Below, piece after piece: positions 15,321 to 24,474 of a DNA stretch of 34,125 nt. The notes under the pieces were generated by a model, which saw only the letters and a list, made by a program, of their open reading frames with translations, searched no databases and was not told the DNA's origin. How positions within the stretch are numbered: the stretch's first letter is position 1; each line of letters starts with the position of its first letter. The position numbers and the translations under genes were made by a program. The DNA is from Clostridiales bacterium (GTDB lineage: Bacteria > Bacillota > Clostridia > Christensenellales > JAISNN01), in the NCBI GenBank assembly GCA_031273825.1, contig JAISRB010000064.1:1-34125 (forward strand), in the 5' to 3' direction.

Positions 15321-18209
15321 ATGGGTTTTTTAAATAAGCTTTTTCCGTCTGAAAACGACAGGAACGTAAAAAAATTAAAAAAGATTGCCGACGGGGTTCA
15401 GGCGTTGGAGGAGAGGTTCAAGGAGCTTTCCGACGACGAATTAAAGGAGACGACCGCCGCGCTAAAGCGGCGTTTAGACGACGGCGAGACGCTTGACGAC
15501 GTTTTGCCCGAGGCGTTTGCAGCCGTCAGAGAGGCGAGCGGCAGGGTTTTGGGTATGCGCCACTTTTACGTTCAGCTGCTCGGCGGAATAGCCCTTCATC
15601 AGGGGCGCATAATAGAAATGAAAACCGGCGAGGGCAAGACGCTTGTCGCGACGCTGCCGACATATCTCAACGCGCTTGCGGGCAAGGGCGTTCACGTCGT
15701 CACCGTCAACGACTATCTGGCGCGGCGCGACGCGGAGTGGATGGGCAAGATATTCAGATTTTTGGGGCTGACCGTCGGCGTAGTCACGCCGAGGACGAGC
15801 CACGCCGCAAAAAAAGCCGCCTATGAATGCGACATAACCTACGCGACGAATAACGAGCTGGGCTTTGACTATCTGAGAGACAACATGGCCGTCTATAAGG
15901 AGGCCAGGGTTCAGAGAGAATTGAGCTTTGCCATAGTCGACGAGGTAGACTCGATTTTGATCGACGAGGCGAGAACCCCTCTCATCATATCGGGCAGGGG
16001 CGAAAAGTCGAGCGATTTATATTCGCAGGCAAACCTCTTTGCAAAGCGGCTGACGCGCGGCGACCCCGACGACCCGGACGGCGAGGCCGATGTCATCATA
16101 GAGGACAAGGAAAAGACCGTGCGCCTGAGCGAGTCGGGCATAGTCAAGGCCGAAAGGTTCTTTAAGCTGGAAAACCTCGCCGACCTCGAAAATTCCGAGC
16201 TGAACCACCACATAAACAACGCCCTAAAGGCGCAGTTTATGATGAAAAAGGACAGCGACTACATCGTCGAAAACGGCGAAATCATCATCGTCGACGAGTT
16301 TACGGGCCGTCAGATGATAGGCCGCCGCTTTAGCGAGGGTCTGCACCAAGCCATAGAGGCCAAGGAAAACGTTCCGATAAAGAACGAAAACAAGACTATG
16401 GCGACCATCACCTTTCAAAATTATTTTAGGCTCTACCGCAAGCTTAGCGGCATGACGGGTACGGCAAAGACCGAGGAGGTGGAGTTTAAGGGAATCTATA
16501 AGCTCGACGTCGTCGTTCTGCCGACAAATATCCCAATGATAAGAAACGACGAAAACGACAAGCTATACACGACCGCGGGGGGCAAGCTGAGAGCAATAGC
16601 CGCCGACGTCGAGGATTGCTATAAGCGCGGACAGCCGGTTCTCGTCGGTACGGTTTCCGTCGAAAAGTCGGAGCAGTTAAGCCGTCTTTTGCTCGGCAAA
16701 CGCATTCCGCATAAGGTTTTGAACGCCAAAAGACACCAAGAGGAGGCCGAGATAGTAGCGCAGGCCGGCCGGCTGAAGCAGGTGACGATCGCCACCAACA
16801 TGGCGGGGCGCGGAACCGACATCACCTTAGGCGGCAATCCGGAATACCTCGCCAAGCAGGAACTAAAAAGACGCGGCGCGGACGACGAAATAATAAGCGC
16901 GGCGACGGCTTCGTTTGAAAAGCCGGAGGACGCGGCAAAAAAAATCGCGGCGCGCGTCCTCGTCGAGGAGTTGGAGAGAAAGCGGCACGAAAAGGACACC
17001 GTGCGCAGCGAGGTCATAAAGGCCGTGCTGTTGAATCTGCCGAGCAATTCCGCCGAGATAATCAAAGAAAAGGAAAAATTTCAAGAGACGATAGACGACA
17101 TAGTCAAAAAAATCGCGGCGGCAAAAATCGACTACGAAAAGCTTTATGAGCGGTTTAAGCAAGAGATAAAGGCCGAAAAAGAGGAAGTGAAAAAGCTCGG
17201 CGGTCTCAGAATCGTCGGCACGGAACGCCACGACAGCAGACGTATAGACAATCAGCTCCGCGGGCGCAGCGGCCGTCAGGGAGACCCCGGCAGCTCGGTT
17301 TTTTATCTGTCGCTTGACGACGATATCACAAAGGTTCTCGACAAGGCGAGGTTTTCGAGCATCATATCGAGCATCAACACAGACGAGGATATTCCTATAA
17401 CCAACGTCATGGTTACGCGCCTCATGGAGCGCGCCCAAAAGATTATCGAGGACATGCACTATTCCTCAAGAAAGCGCGTGCTTGCCTATGACGACGTAAT
17501 GAATAAGCAGAGAGAAATCATATACGGCGAAAGAAACAAGGTCTTGACGGGCGAGGACGTTCACGATCAGATTTTGAGCATGGTGCCCGACGTCGCCGCG
17601 AGCATAATCCGCGCCTACGCCGACTTTGAAAAGGATTTGAAAACGTGGGATTATAAGGCCTTTAACTCCGAGTTAGAGCGCATTTTACTCCCCGAGGGAA
17701 CAAACATAGTCACCCCGGAGCTTGCCGAAAAATATAGCTTTGACGACATAAGCGACGCGGTTGTAAAAAAAGCTACGGAGTGCTACGAAAACAAAATCGC
17801 GGCTTTCGCATCCAAGGGCGTAAATTTCGGCGAGGTCGAGAGAGAGACGCTTTTGCGCTTTGTCGACGCTAAATGGACGGATCATATCGACGCTATGGAC
17901 GCCCTTAGAAAGGGCATAGGGCTTCGCGCCTACGGCCAGACCGACCCCGTCATCGCCTACACCAAGGAGGGCTTTGAGATGTTCGGCGAGGCGACGCACG
18001 CCATAAGGTTTGAGACCGTCCATCATCTCATGAAGGTCGAGAGAATACGCGTCGGCAGACAGGCCGTCACGGGCGAGGCGGGCTTTGCGTCCGACGGGTC
18101 GGGGGCGCGCAAAAGACAACCTATAAAAAAAGAAAAGGAGCCGGGTCCGAACGACCCGTGCCCTTGCGGCAGCGGAAAAAAATATAAGCACTGTTGCGGC
18201 GGAAAATAA
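15321..18209 (+). CDS. secA: Protein translocase ATPase SecA
   Basis: SecA drives preproteins through SecYEG by ATP hydrolysis at the membrane. The 962-residue protein has MKTGEGKTL (Walker A, residues 100-108), VDEVDSILIDEARTPLIISG (DEAD-like Walker B), TGRQMIGRRFSEGLHQAIEAK (preprotein cross-linking domain), TNMAGRGTDITLGG and GTERHDSRRIDNQLRGRSGR (second helicase domain). The scaffold helix region follows. At the C-terminus is a SEC-C zinc motif, CPCGSGKKYKHCC. An insertion of ~125 residues, charged and helical, separates GRGTDI (about 500) from GGLRIVGTERH (about 626), longer than in Bacillus or E. coli. The ribosome site is GAGGAGA. prfB follows after 17 nt. Confidence 0.97.
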   Translation: MGFLNKLFPSENDRNVKKLKKIADGVQALEERFKELSDDELKETTAALKRRLDDGETLDDVLPEAFAAVREASGRVLGMRHFYVQLLGGIALHQGRIIEMKTGEGKTLVATLPTYLNALAGKGVHVVTVNDYLARRDAEWMGKIFRFLGLTVGVVTPRTSHAAKKAAYECDITYATNNELGFDYLRDNMAVYKEARVQRELSFAIVDEVDSILIDEARTPLIISGRGEKSSDLYSQANLFAKRLTRGDPDDPDGEADVIIEDKEKTVRLSESGIVKAERFFKLENLADLENSELNHHINNALKAQFMMKKDSDYIVENGEIIIVDEFTGRQMIGRRFSEGLHQAIEAKENVPIKNENKTMATITFQNYFRLYRKLSGMTGTAKTEEVEFKGIYKLDVVVLPTNIPMIRNDENDKLYTTAGGKLRAIAADVEDCYKRGQPVLVGTVSVEKSEQLSRLLLGKRIPHKVLNAKRHQEEAEIVAQAGRLKQVTIATNMAGRGTDITLGGNPEYLAKQELKRRGADDEIISAATASFEKPEDAAKKIAARVLVEELERKRHEKDTVRSEVIKAVLLNLPSNSAEIIKEKEKFQETIDDIVKKIAAAKIDYEKLYERFKQEIKAEKEEVKKLGGLRIVGTERHDSRRIDNQLRGRSGRQGDPGSSVFYLSLDDDITKVLDKARFSSIISSINTDEDIPITNVMVTRLMERAQKIIEDMHYSSRKRVLAYDDVMNKQREIIYGERNKVLTGEDVHDQILSMVPDVAASIIRAYADFEKDLKTWDYKAFNSELERILLPEGTNIVTPELAEKYSFDDISDAVVKKATECYENKIAAFASKGVNFGEVERETLLRFVDAKWTDHIDAMDALRKGIGLRAYGQTDPVIAYTKEGFEMFGEATHAIRFETVHHLMKVERIRVGRQAVTGEAGFASDGSGARKRQPIKKEKEPGPNDPCPCGSGKKYKHCCGGK

Positions 18210-18226
18210 AGGCGGGTGATGTAATT

Positions 18227-19325
18227 TTGATAGAGTTTGACGCTATAAGAGAAGAGCTAAAGGAAATCAAAGAAAATTTACAGTGGGCGGGCGATGCACT
18301 TTGACGTCGCCGAGCTTGAAAAAAAACTAAAGGAATTGCAGGACGAGCGCGAGCGCGGCGACTTTTGGGTCGATTTAGCCAAGGCTCAAACCGTCGGCAA
18401 GCGGGCGAGGGTCATAGAAAACAAGCTTAACGGCTTTAAAAAGCTAAAAAGCCGCTTTGACGACGCCGCGCTTCTCGTCGAAATGAGCGACGAAACGGGC
18501 GACGCGTCGGAGCTTGAATTTATCAAATCCGAAATGTCCGACATAAAATCGGGGCTGGAAAAAATCAGACTCGAAACGCTCTTGCGTGGCAAGTACGATT
18601 CGGCGAACGCCGTTTTGACCCTGCACGCGGGGGCGGGCGGAACCGAGGCGCAGGATTGGGTGAGTATGCTCTTTAGAATGTATTCGCGCTATATCGAGCG
18701 CAAGGGCTATTCGACAAAGCTTCTCGACAGCTTAGACGGCGAGGAGGCGGGGCTAAAGAGTGTCACCTTTACGGCGGACGGCGAAAACGCCTACGGCTAT
18801 CTAAAGGCCGAGATGGGCGTGCACAGACTCGTCAGAATTTCTCCCTTTGACAGCAACAAGCGCAGGCATACGTCCTTTGCGTCCTTAGAGGTCATGCCCG
18901 AGATAGAAAACGACGACGAGATAGTCATAGACTCCGAGGACTTAAAGGTTGACACCTTCAGAAGCGGCGGAGCGGGCGGACAGCACGTCAACAAAACCGA
19001 TTCGGCGGTGAGAATAACCCACCTTCCGACGGGCATTATCGTCGCCTGTCAAAACGAGCGCAGTCAGATTCAAAACCGCGAGCAGGCTCTAAAAATGCTT
19101 AAAGGGCGGCTGATAGAGCGGCGCGAGCGCGAGCGTCTCGAAAAGGAGCAGAGCCTAAAGGGCGACCTCAAAAAAATCGAATGGGGGAGTCAGATACGCT
19201 CATACGTCTTTTGTCCCTATACCTTGGCTAAGGATCACCGCACGGGCTTTGAAAACAGCAACATAACGGCGGTCATGGACGGAGACATAGACGACTTTAT
19301 AACGGAATATCTAAAGAAATCATGA
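18227..19325 (+). CDS. prfB: Peptide chain release factor 2 with +1 programmed frameshift
   Basis: RF2 ends translation at UGA and UAA. The gene starts at TTG 18227 after GGGTGAT. Twenty-five codons (…ENLQWAGDAL) lead to CTT TGA C, where TGA (18302-18304) is in frame. Skipping the T at 18302 reads GAC and continues to 19325, giving join(18227..18301,18303..19325), 365 residues, the same length as E. coli RF2. The anticodon-mimic SPF is at 205-207 and GGQ (SGGAGGQHVN) at 250-252, the E. coli numbers. Low RF2 favours slippage, so the gene is self-regulated. An upstream GGGCGGGCG could act as the stimulatory Shine-Dalgarno-like element but is weaker and further from the slip site than the usual AGGGGG. 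It overlaps tsaD by 4 nt. Confidence 0.95.
18296..18305 (+). promoter_or_regulatory. RF2 recoding site (CTT TGA C)
   Basis: The slippery codon CTT (18299-18301), in-frame stop TGA and following C match the universal prfB frameshift heptamer. The peptidyl-tRNA-Leu slips from CUU to UUU, and the next codon read is GAC. Confidence 0.93.
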
Positions 19326-20347
19326 TTGACTTAGCGGCAAAAAAAAATATAACGGTTCTCGCCATAGAATCCTCCTGCGACGAGACGGCGGCGGCCGTCG
19401 TCGTCAACGCGCGGGACGTTTTGTCAAACGTCATAGCGTCGCAGATAGAGGTTCACAGGCGGTTCGGAGGGGTTGTCCCCGAGGTCGCGTCGCGCAATCA
19501 CACGCTTGCGTTGCCGGGGGTCGTAGACCGCGCCCTGAGCCTATCGGGGCTTGAGTTGAGCGGCATAGACGCTATAGCCGTCACCTACGGCGCGGGGCTT
19601 TTGGGGGCGTTGCTGACGGGAGTTGCATACGCCAAGGGGCTTAGCTACGCGTCTGGAATTCCGCTCGTAGCGGTCAGCCACGTCAAGGGACATATCGCCG
19701 CAAACTACCTCGCGCACCCCGATTTGGAGTTTCCTTATATATGCGTACTCGCGAGCGGCGGCCACAGCGCGATCGTCAATATAACCGATTATGACAAATT
19801 AGAAACGCTGGGAAGCACGCTTGACGACGCGGCGGGAGAGGCCTTTGACAAGGTCGCGAGGGTGTTGGGTCTGCCCTATCCCGGAGGACCCGAGATTCAG
19901 AGGCTTGCAAGAGAGGGCAAGCCCTGCATAGACTTCGGCAGACCGCTAAAAAACCGCGCCGGCTTTGACTTTTCGTTTAGCGGGCTAAAGACGGCGGTAA
20001 TCAACTATACGGCCAACAACCAAAAAAACGGCTATAGCAAGGCTGACGCGGCCGCGTCCTTTGAGCTTGCGGCGGCCTCGCATCTTGCGGACAACGCCGT
20101 CAGAGCCGCGCTTGCAAAAGGGGTTAGGAGCATAGCCCTGTCGGGCGGAGTCGGCGCGAATATCAAGCTCAGGGAGCTATTGACAAACGCCTGCGCCCCT
20201 CACGGCATAAAAACCTATTTTTTGCCGCTCGGGCTTTGCACCGACAACGCCGCCATGATAGCCGCCGAGGCTTATTTTATGATAAGAAAGGGCAAGGCGT
20301 TCGCCGGGTTAGAGCTTGACGCGCAAGCAAGCTTAAAGATAATATGA
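19322..20347 (+). CDS. tsaD: tRNA N6-adenosine threonylcarbamoyltransferase
   Basis: TsaD transfers the threonylcarbamoyl group to A37 of ANN-decoding tRNAs, together with TsaB and TsaE. The 341-residue ASKHA-fold protein has AIESSCDETAAAVV near the N-terminus. VSHVKGHIAANYL supplies the metal-binding histidines, ASGGHSAIV and SLDDAAGEAFDKVARVLGL-type stretches bind nucleotide, and SFSGLKTAV and LSGGVGANIKLRE follow. CTDNAAMIAAEAYF at the end has the conserved Asp. It starts inside the prfB stop (ATGA). tsaB and tsaE are not in the window. Length is normal. Confidence 0.96.
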   Translation: MIDLAAKKNITVLAIESSCDETAAAVVVNARDVLSNVIASQIEVHRRFGGVVPEVASRNHTLALPGVVDRALSLSGLELSGIDAIAVTYGAGLLGALLTGVAYAKGLSYASGIPLVAVSHVKGHIAANYLAHPDLEFPYICVLASGGHSAIVNITDYDKLETLGSTLDDAAGEAFDKVARVLGLPYPGGPEIQRLAREGKPCIDFGRPLKNRAGFDFSFSGLKTAVINYTANNQKNGYSKADAAASFELAAASHLADNAVRAALAKGVRSIALSGGVGANIKLRELLTNACAPHGIKTYFLPLGLCTDNAAMIAAEAYFMIRKGKAFAGLELDAQASLKII

Positions 20348-20387
20348 AACAAAGAAAAATAAAGATTTTTTGAGGAAATACAAAAAA

Positions 20388-23300
20388 ATGATATATTCGC
20401 CTGATAAGACAAACTATAAGAACTTTGACGTATTTGAAAAAAACAAGCTCGAAGCCCGTTCGTATTTTATACCCTTTTCGTGCAGAAGGGCGGCGGACGG
20501 CGTTCCCGTTCCGCTTGCGAGATACAAGAGCGACAGGGTGACGCTTTTGTCGGGAGAATGGCAATTCAAATATTATAAAAAGCTGTCGGAGATCGGCGAC
20601 AAGATAGATACCGCGACGATGATATTCGACGCGGTCGACGTTCCCTCCGACTGGCAGAGGACGGGCTATGAGCCGCCGGTCTATATCAATACGAGATACG
20701 CCTTTAAGCTTGACCCGCCCAATATCCCCGATGACGGTCCCTGCGCCGTCTATCGCAAACGCTTCAGCGTCGACGACCTTCGCTCCGGCTACATACTGAC
20801 CTTTCTCGGCGTTACGTCGGGCTTTGACGTCTATGTCAACGGCTCGCACGCCGGCTACAGCGAAGGCTCTCACAATTCGGCGGAGTTTGACGTTTCGTTC
20901 TTTTTGAAACGCGGAGTAAACGAGCTTATCGTCATAGTCTACAAATGGACAAACGGCTCATATCTCGAATGTCAGGACATGTTCAGAGAAAACGGCATAT
21001 TCAGAGACGTATATCTGACCGAGATAAACGCCGACTATATCTACGATTACGAATTCAAAACGACAAAAATCAACGGCAAATATGACATAAGGCTGACGAT
21101 AAACGGCAAGTTCTCGGGCGATTGCGAGCTTGAGGCGATAGTCGCGGCAAAAGACGGGCGCGTCGTCGGCAGAAAGGTCATATCGGCGGAAAGCAAGACG
21201 CTCATTATGGCCGAGGGGCTGGTCGTCGACGAGTGGAGCGCGGAAATCCCCAACGTGTATTATCTCGAAATAACGCTGAAGAAAGACGGCCGCGAAATGG
21301 AATTTATACGCGATATCATCGGCTTCAAGACAATCGATATCGACGGTCCCGTCTTTAAGCTCAACGACAAGGCGATAAAAATTCTCGGCGTAAACCGCCA
21401 CGATACCGACCCCGTCAAGGGCTTTGTCATGAGCGCGCTGCAGCTTGAGGGCGACGTCAGGCTGATGAAACGCTATAATATCAACGCCGTCAGAACGGCG
21501 CACTACCCGCCCGACCCGATATTTCTCATGTATTGCGACCTTTACGGGCTTTATGTCATAGACGAGGCCGACATAGAGACCCACGGCTGTTATGCCGTGG
21601 TATACAAGCCCGACCTTATCAGCCACGACAAGCGTTGGGAAAACCGGTTTGTCGACCGCGTCAAAAGAATGCAGATGCGCGACAAAAACCGCGCCTCCAT
21701 AGTCATGTGGTCGCTCGGCAACGAGGCCGGCGGCTATAACAATCAAGATTCGGCTTACGCCTATCTAAAGGAGGTCTGCCCCGAAATCCCCGTGCATTAC
21801 GAGGCCGTGTGCCGCACTGTGAGATTCCGCTACGACGTGACCTCCGAAATGTACCCGTCTTATGACCGGATAAAAAAATACGGAGAGGGCAAGATTCCAA
21901 AGAAATACCGCGGCGCGCCTTATTTTCTCTGCGAATACTGCCACGCTATGGGCGTAGGGCCGGGCGGGCTTAAGGAGATGACCGATTTGTTTTTTAGCAA
22001 CGATCTATACCTCGGCGGCTGCATATGGGAATGGGCCGATCACGCCGTCTACAACAAGACGGGAGCTTATAAATACACCTACGGCGGCGATCACGGCGAG
22101 GAAATCCACGACGGCAATTTTTGCGTCGACGGGCTTGTCTATCCCGACAGGCGGCCGCATACCGGCTTGCTCAACGCGGCGGTATGCTACAGCCCGTTTA
22201 GGGTCATAAAGACGGGAACGGGAAGCTTTGAGTTTTTTAACCGCAATTTTTTTAGAAGATCAGACTACGCGCTCGTCAAATATTCCGTGCAAAGAGACGG
22301 CAGAGAGGTCGCGGCGGGAAGCCTTGAGTTTGACATAGCTCCGTCGTCGTCCGCGGCCTTTAAGCTCGACTGCGGAGAGCCGCCCGCGCCGAAGTCAAAA
22401 AAAGAAAAAATCGCCGCGCCTATAAACGCCGACGTATATGTCTCGTTTGAATATATCGACAAGACGACCTTAGAAACCATTGCAAAGGAACAGCTTTGCG
22501 CGTCGGTAAAGCCGTTTGCGGCAAGCGCGGAAAATTCCGCATCGGGCGCGTTGTCGTGCCGCGAGACAAAGGAGGCCTTTATCGTCGAATTTGCAGGCGG
22601 CTCGGTAGTCGTCGGCAAATACAGCGGCGACATAGAGCGCATAACCGCCGACGGGCGCGACTATCTGAACGCCGACCCGAGAGACGGAATTATCGGAATA
22701 TACGACAACATATACCGCGCCCTCCTCGATAACGACAACCCTATAAAAAACGCGGTGACAAAGGCCGGCTACGCCTCCGCCGCTCCATACGTCAAAAGCG
22801 CGGTCAAGTCGGACAAGCTTTCAAGCGAGGGCAAAATAGTCATTTTGATAGACAAATATCTCGTCGACGAAAAGGGTAAAACCCTCTTTAAGCTGAGGGT
22901 GGCCTACGGCGTCACTCCGCGCGGAAGTATTTTTGTCGAGACAAAATTTAAAAAAGCCAAGCGCGGCCGCCCGTTGCTTTTGAGAGTCGGCTACGCTATG
23001 GAGCTTGCCGACGGCTTTGACAGAATAAAATATTACGGCAGAGGTCCGTCGGAAAATCTCCCCGACTTCAAAGAGCACGCATACGTCGGCGTATACGAAC
23101 AAAAAATATCCGACATGCACGAGCCTTATATCAGACCGCAGGACAACGGCTATCACACCGACGCGCGCCGTGTCGAGGTGACCGACGGGGAGGGGCGCGG
23201 ACTCGTATTTGAGGCCGTCGGCGCGCCGCTGGGCTTTTCGGCGCACGACTACACCCAAAGGGAGCTTGACGCGGCGGCTCATCAGGAGGATTTGCCGAGG

Positions 23301-23444
23301 CGGCAGGGCGCGGTCTTTTTAAATATAGACGGCTTTGTGTCGGGCGCGGGCAGCGGAAGCTGCGGACCTATGCCCGCCGAGAGGTTTCTTTTGAGACCCG
23401 ATAAAAAATATGAATACAAGTTTGTCATAAAGACGCTGAAATAA
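20388..23444 (+). CDS. lacZ: Beta-galactosidase, GH2 family (LacZ type)
   Basis: The 1018-residue protein matches LacZ-type beta-galactosidases. An N-terminal jelly roll (GEWQFKYYKK, VPSDWQRTGYEPPVYIN) is followed by a beta-sandwich with NRHDTDPVKGF, then a TIM barrel. VIDEADIETHG precedes VMWSLGNEAGG with acid/base Glu446, and FLCEYCHAMG carries nucleophile Glu516. GGCIWEWADHAV closes the barrel, and a C-terminal beta-galactosidase small-chain domain (YYGRGPSENLPDFK, QDNGYHTDARRVEV) is complete. No signal peptide is seen, so it acts in the cytoplasm on imported galactosides. Start ATG 20388 is chosen for the GAGGAAA site. It is inserted between housekeeping genes tsaD and birA with short gaps, so it may be co-transcribed. 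Substrate beyond beta-D-galactoside is unknown. Confidence 0.93.
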   Translation: MIYSPDKTNYKNFDVFEKNKLEARSYFIPFSCRRAADGVPVPLARYKSDRVTLLSGEWQFKYYKKLSEIGDKIDTATMIFDAVDVPSDWQRTGYEPPVYINTRYAFKLDPPNIPDDGPCAVYRKRFSVDDLRSGYILTFLGVTSGFDVYVNGSHAGYSEGSHNSAEFDVSFFLKRGVNELIVIVYKWTNGSYLECQDMFRENGIFRDVYLTEINADYIYDYEFKTTKINGKYDIRLTINGKFSGDCELEAIVAAKDGRVVGRKVISAESKTLIMAEGLVVDEWSAEIPNVYYLEITLKKDGREMEFIRDIIGFKTIDIDGPVFKLNDKAIKILGVNRHDTDPVKGFVMSALQLEGDVRLMKRYNINAVRTAHYPPDPIFLMYCDLYGLYVIDEADIETHGCYAVVYKPDLISHDKRWENRFVDRVKRMQMRDKNRASIVMWSLGNEAGGYNNQDSAYAYLKEVCPEIPVHYEAVCRTVRFRYDVTSEMYPSYDRIKKYGEGKIPKKYRGAPYFLCEYCHAMGVGPGGLKEMTDLFFSNDLYLGGCIWEWADHAVYNKTGAYKYTYGGDHGEEIHDGNFCVDGLVYPDRRPHTGLLNAAVCYSPFRVIKTGTGSFEFFNRNFFRRSDYALVKYSVQRDGREVAAGSLEFDIAPSSSAAFKLDCGEPPAPKSKKEKIAAPINADVYVSFEYIDKTTLETIAKEQLCASVKPFAASAENSASGALSCRETKEAFIVEFAGGSVVVGKYSGDIERITADGRDYLNADPRDGIIGIYDNIYRALLDNDNPIKNAVTKAGYASAAPYVKSAVKSDKLSSEGKIVILIDKYLVDEKGKTLFKLRVAYGVTPRGSIFVETKFKKAKRGRPLLLRVGYAMELADGFDRIKYYGRGPSENLPDFKEHAYVGVYEQKISDMHEPYIRPQDNGYHTDARRVEVTDGEGRGLVFEAVGAPLGFSAHDYTQRELDAAAHQEDLPRRQGAVFLNIDGFVSGAGSGSCGPMPAERFLLRPDKKYEYKFVIKTLK

Positions 23445-23461
23445 GGCAAAAAACGACAATT

Positions 23462-24151
23462 ATGATATACAAAACAGAGCAAACCGCATCGACAAATACC
23501 GCAATCAGAGAGGGCGGCTTTTGTCATCTCGACGTAGTCGCGGCAAGCGTTCAGACGCAAGGCAGAGGGCGCGGCGAAAAAAAATTTGTATCTAATGTCG
23601 GCGGGCTTTATATGAGTATGCTCATTGATTGCGCCGCCGTATACGGAGACATAGGCGGCTACATAACGCCGCTCGCCGGCTGCGCCGTGTCGGAGCTTCT
23701 CTTGGGATACGGCTTTGACCCGAAAATCAAATGGGTAAACGACGTGTTTGTCGGCGGCAAAAAGATATGCGGCATACTTGCCGAGAGGTTTCAAAGAGAC
23801 GGCCGCGGCTATATTGCCGTCGGAATAGGGCTAAACGTCAACAACGCCGACTTCGGAGAGTATTCGGCTATAGCCACGTCTATGAGCATAGAGGCAAAAA
23901 AAAGCTTTGACCTGAACGCGGTGTTGTCGGAGCTGACGGAGCGGCTGATATTTATGATAGGCAACCGCGGCAAAAATGAGATAATCGACGAATACAGGCG
24001 GCTTTCGCTTGTCGTCGGCAAATACGCCGCCTTAGAGGACGGAACAAGGGTGTTCGTGAGGGGCATAGACGGCGACGGGCGACTCGAGGCTGTCATGCCC
24101 GACGGGCAAGACGCGGTCATATCGAGCGGAAGCATAACGCCGCTCCTATAG
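23462..24151 (+). CDS. birA: Biotin--protein ligase, class I (no HTH)
   Basis: BirA activates biotin with ATP and attaches it to the biotin carboxyl carrier domain of acetyl-CoA or oxaloacetate/pyruvate carboxylases. The 229-residue protein starts at STNTAIRE and has QTQGRGRGEKKF, the biotinyl-AMP loop. KWVNDVFVGGKKICGILAE carries the catalytic Lys. YIAVGIGLNVNN and a small C-terminal SH3-like domain (ALEDGTRVFVRGIDGDG) follow. The N-terminal DNA-binding domain of the BirA repressor type is absent, so it should not repress biotin genes. The ribosome site is poor, so it may depend on readthrough from lacZ, 17 nt upstream. Confidence 0.92.
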   Translation: MIYKTEQTASTNTAIREGGFCHLDVVAASVQTQGRGRGEKKFVSNVGGLYMSMLIDCAAVYGDIGGYITPLAGCAVSELLLGYGFDPKIKWVNDVFVGGKKICGILAERFQRDGRGYIAVGIGLNVNNADFGEYSAIATSMSIEAKKSFDLNAVLSELTERLIFMIGNRGKNEIIDEYRRLSLVVGKYAALEDGTRVFVRGIDGDGRLEAVMPDGQDAVISSGSITPLL

Positions 24152-24179
24152 CGGCCGCAAAAAAAATCGAGGTAAAAAA

Positions 24180-24434
24180 ATGAAGCTATGGATAAAAATA
24201 ATGAACGACGACAAGGTGTTCAAGGGAATAGTCAGAGACGTTCGCGACGGCTACGACGAGCTTGTCGAGGATATGCGGACGGTATGCGGAGAGCTTGACA
24301 TTCCCACGCCTATGATTTTGAGGAGCAGGTACGAGCAGCTGATAAACTTTAACATGCTAAAGCTTACGCCGTCAGACTTTATCGAGAGCGTCGGCTTTGA
24401 TTGTCTGTTTATAGAAAATTGGATAACCGTTTGA
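24180..24434 (+). CDS. Small conserved-type hypothetical protein
   Basis: This 84-residue soluble, acidic protein has a GAGGT ribosome site and sits between birA and rex. It has no signal peptide, membrane segment, cysteine pair or nucleotide motif I recognise; the two cysteines (VCGEL, DCLF) are far apart. The pattern KIMNDDKVFKGIVRD... ending in FIENWITV suggests a small alpha/beta domain. Its compact size and operon position between two regulators or enzymes of central metabolism make it a real gene, but no function can be stated. Confidence 0.65.
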   Translation: MKLWIKIMNDDKVFKGIVRDVRDGYDELVEDMRTVCGELDIPTPMILRSRYEQLINFNMLKLTPSDFIESVGFDCLFIENWITV

Positions 24435-24474
24435 CGGTTCGGGGTAAATAACAAAACAAAAGGGGAACGGGCGA

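Noticed and set aside
18294-18299. ATG at 18294 as the start of prfB
   Set aside because: The upstream TTG frame with CTT TGA C gives the full-length 365-residue RF2; starting at 18294 loses the N-terminal helix.
20370-20387. TTG at 20370 as the lacZ start
   Set aside because: The ATG at 20388 has the GAGGAAA site correctly spaced, and the TTG does not.
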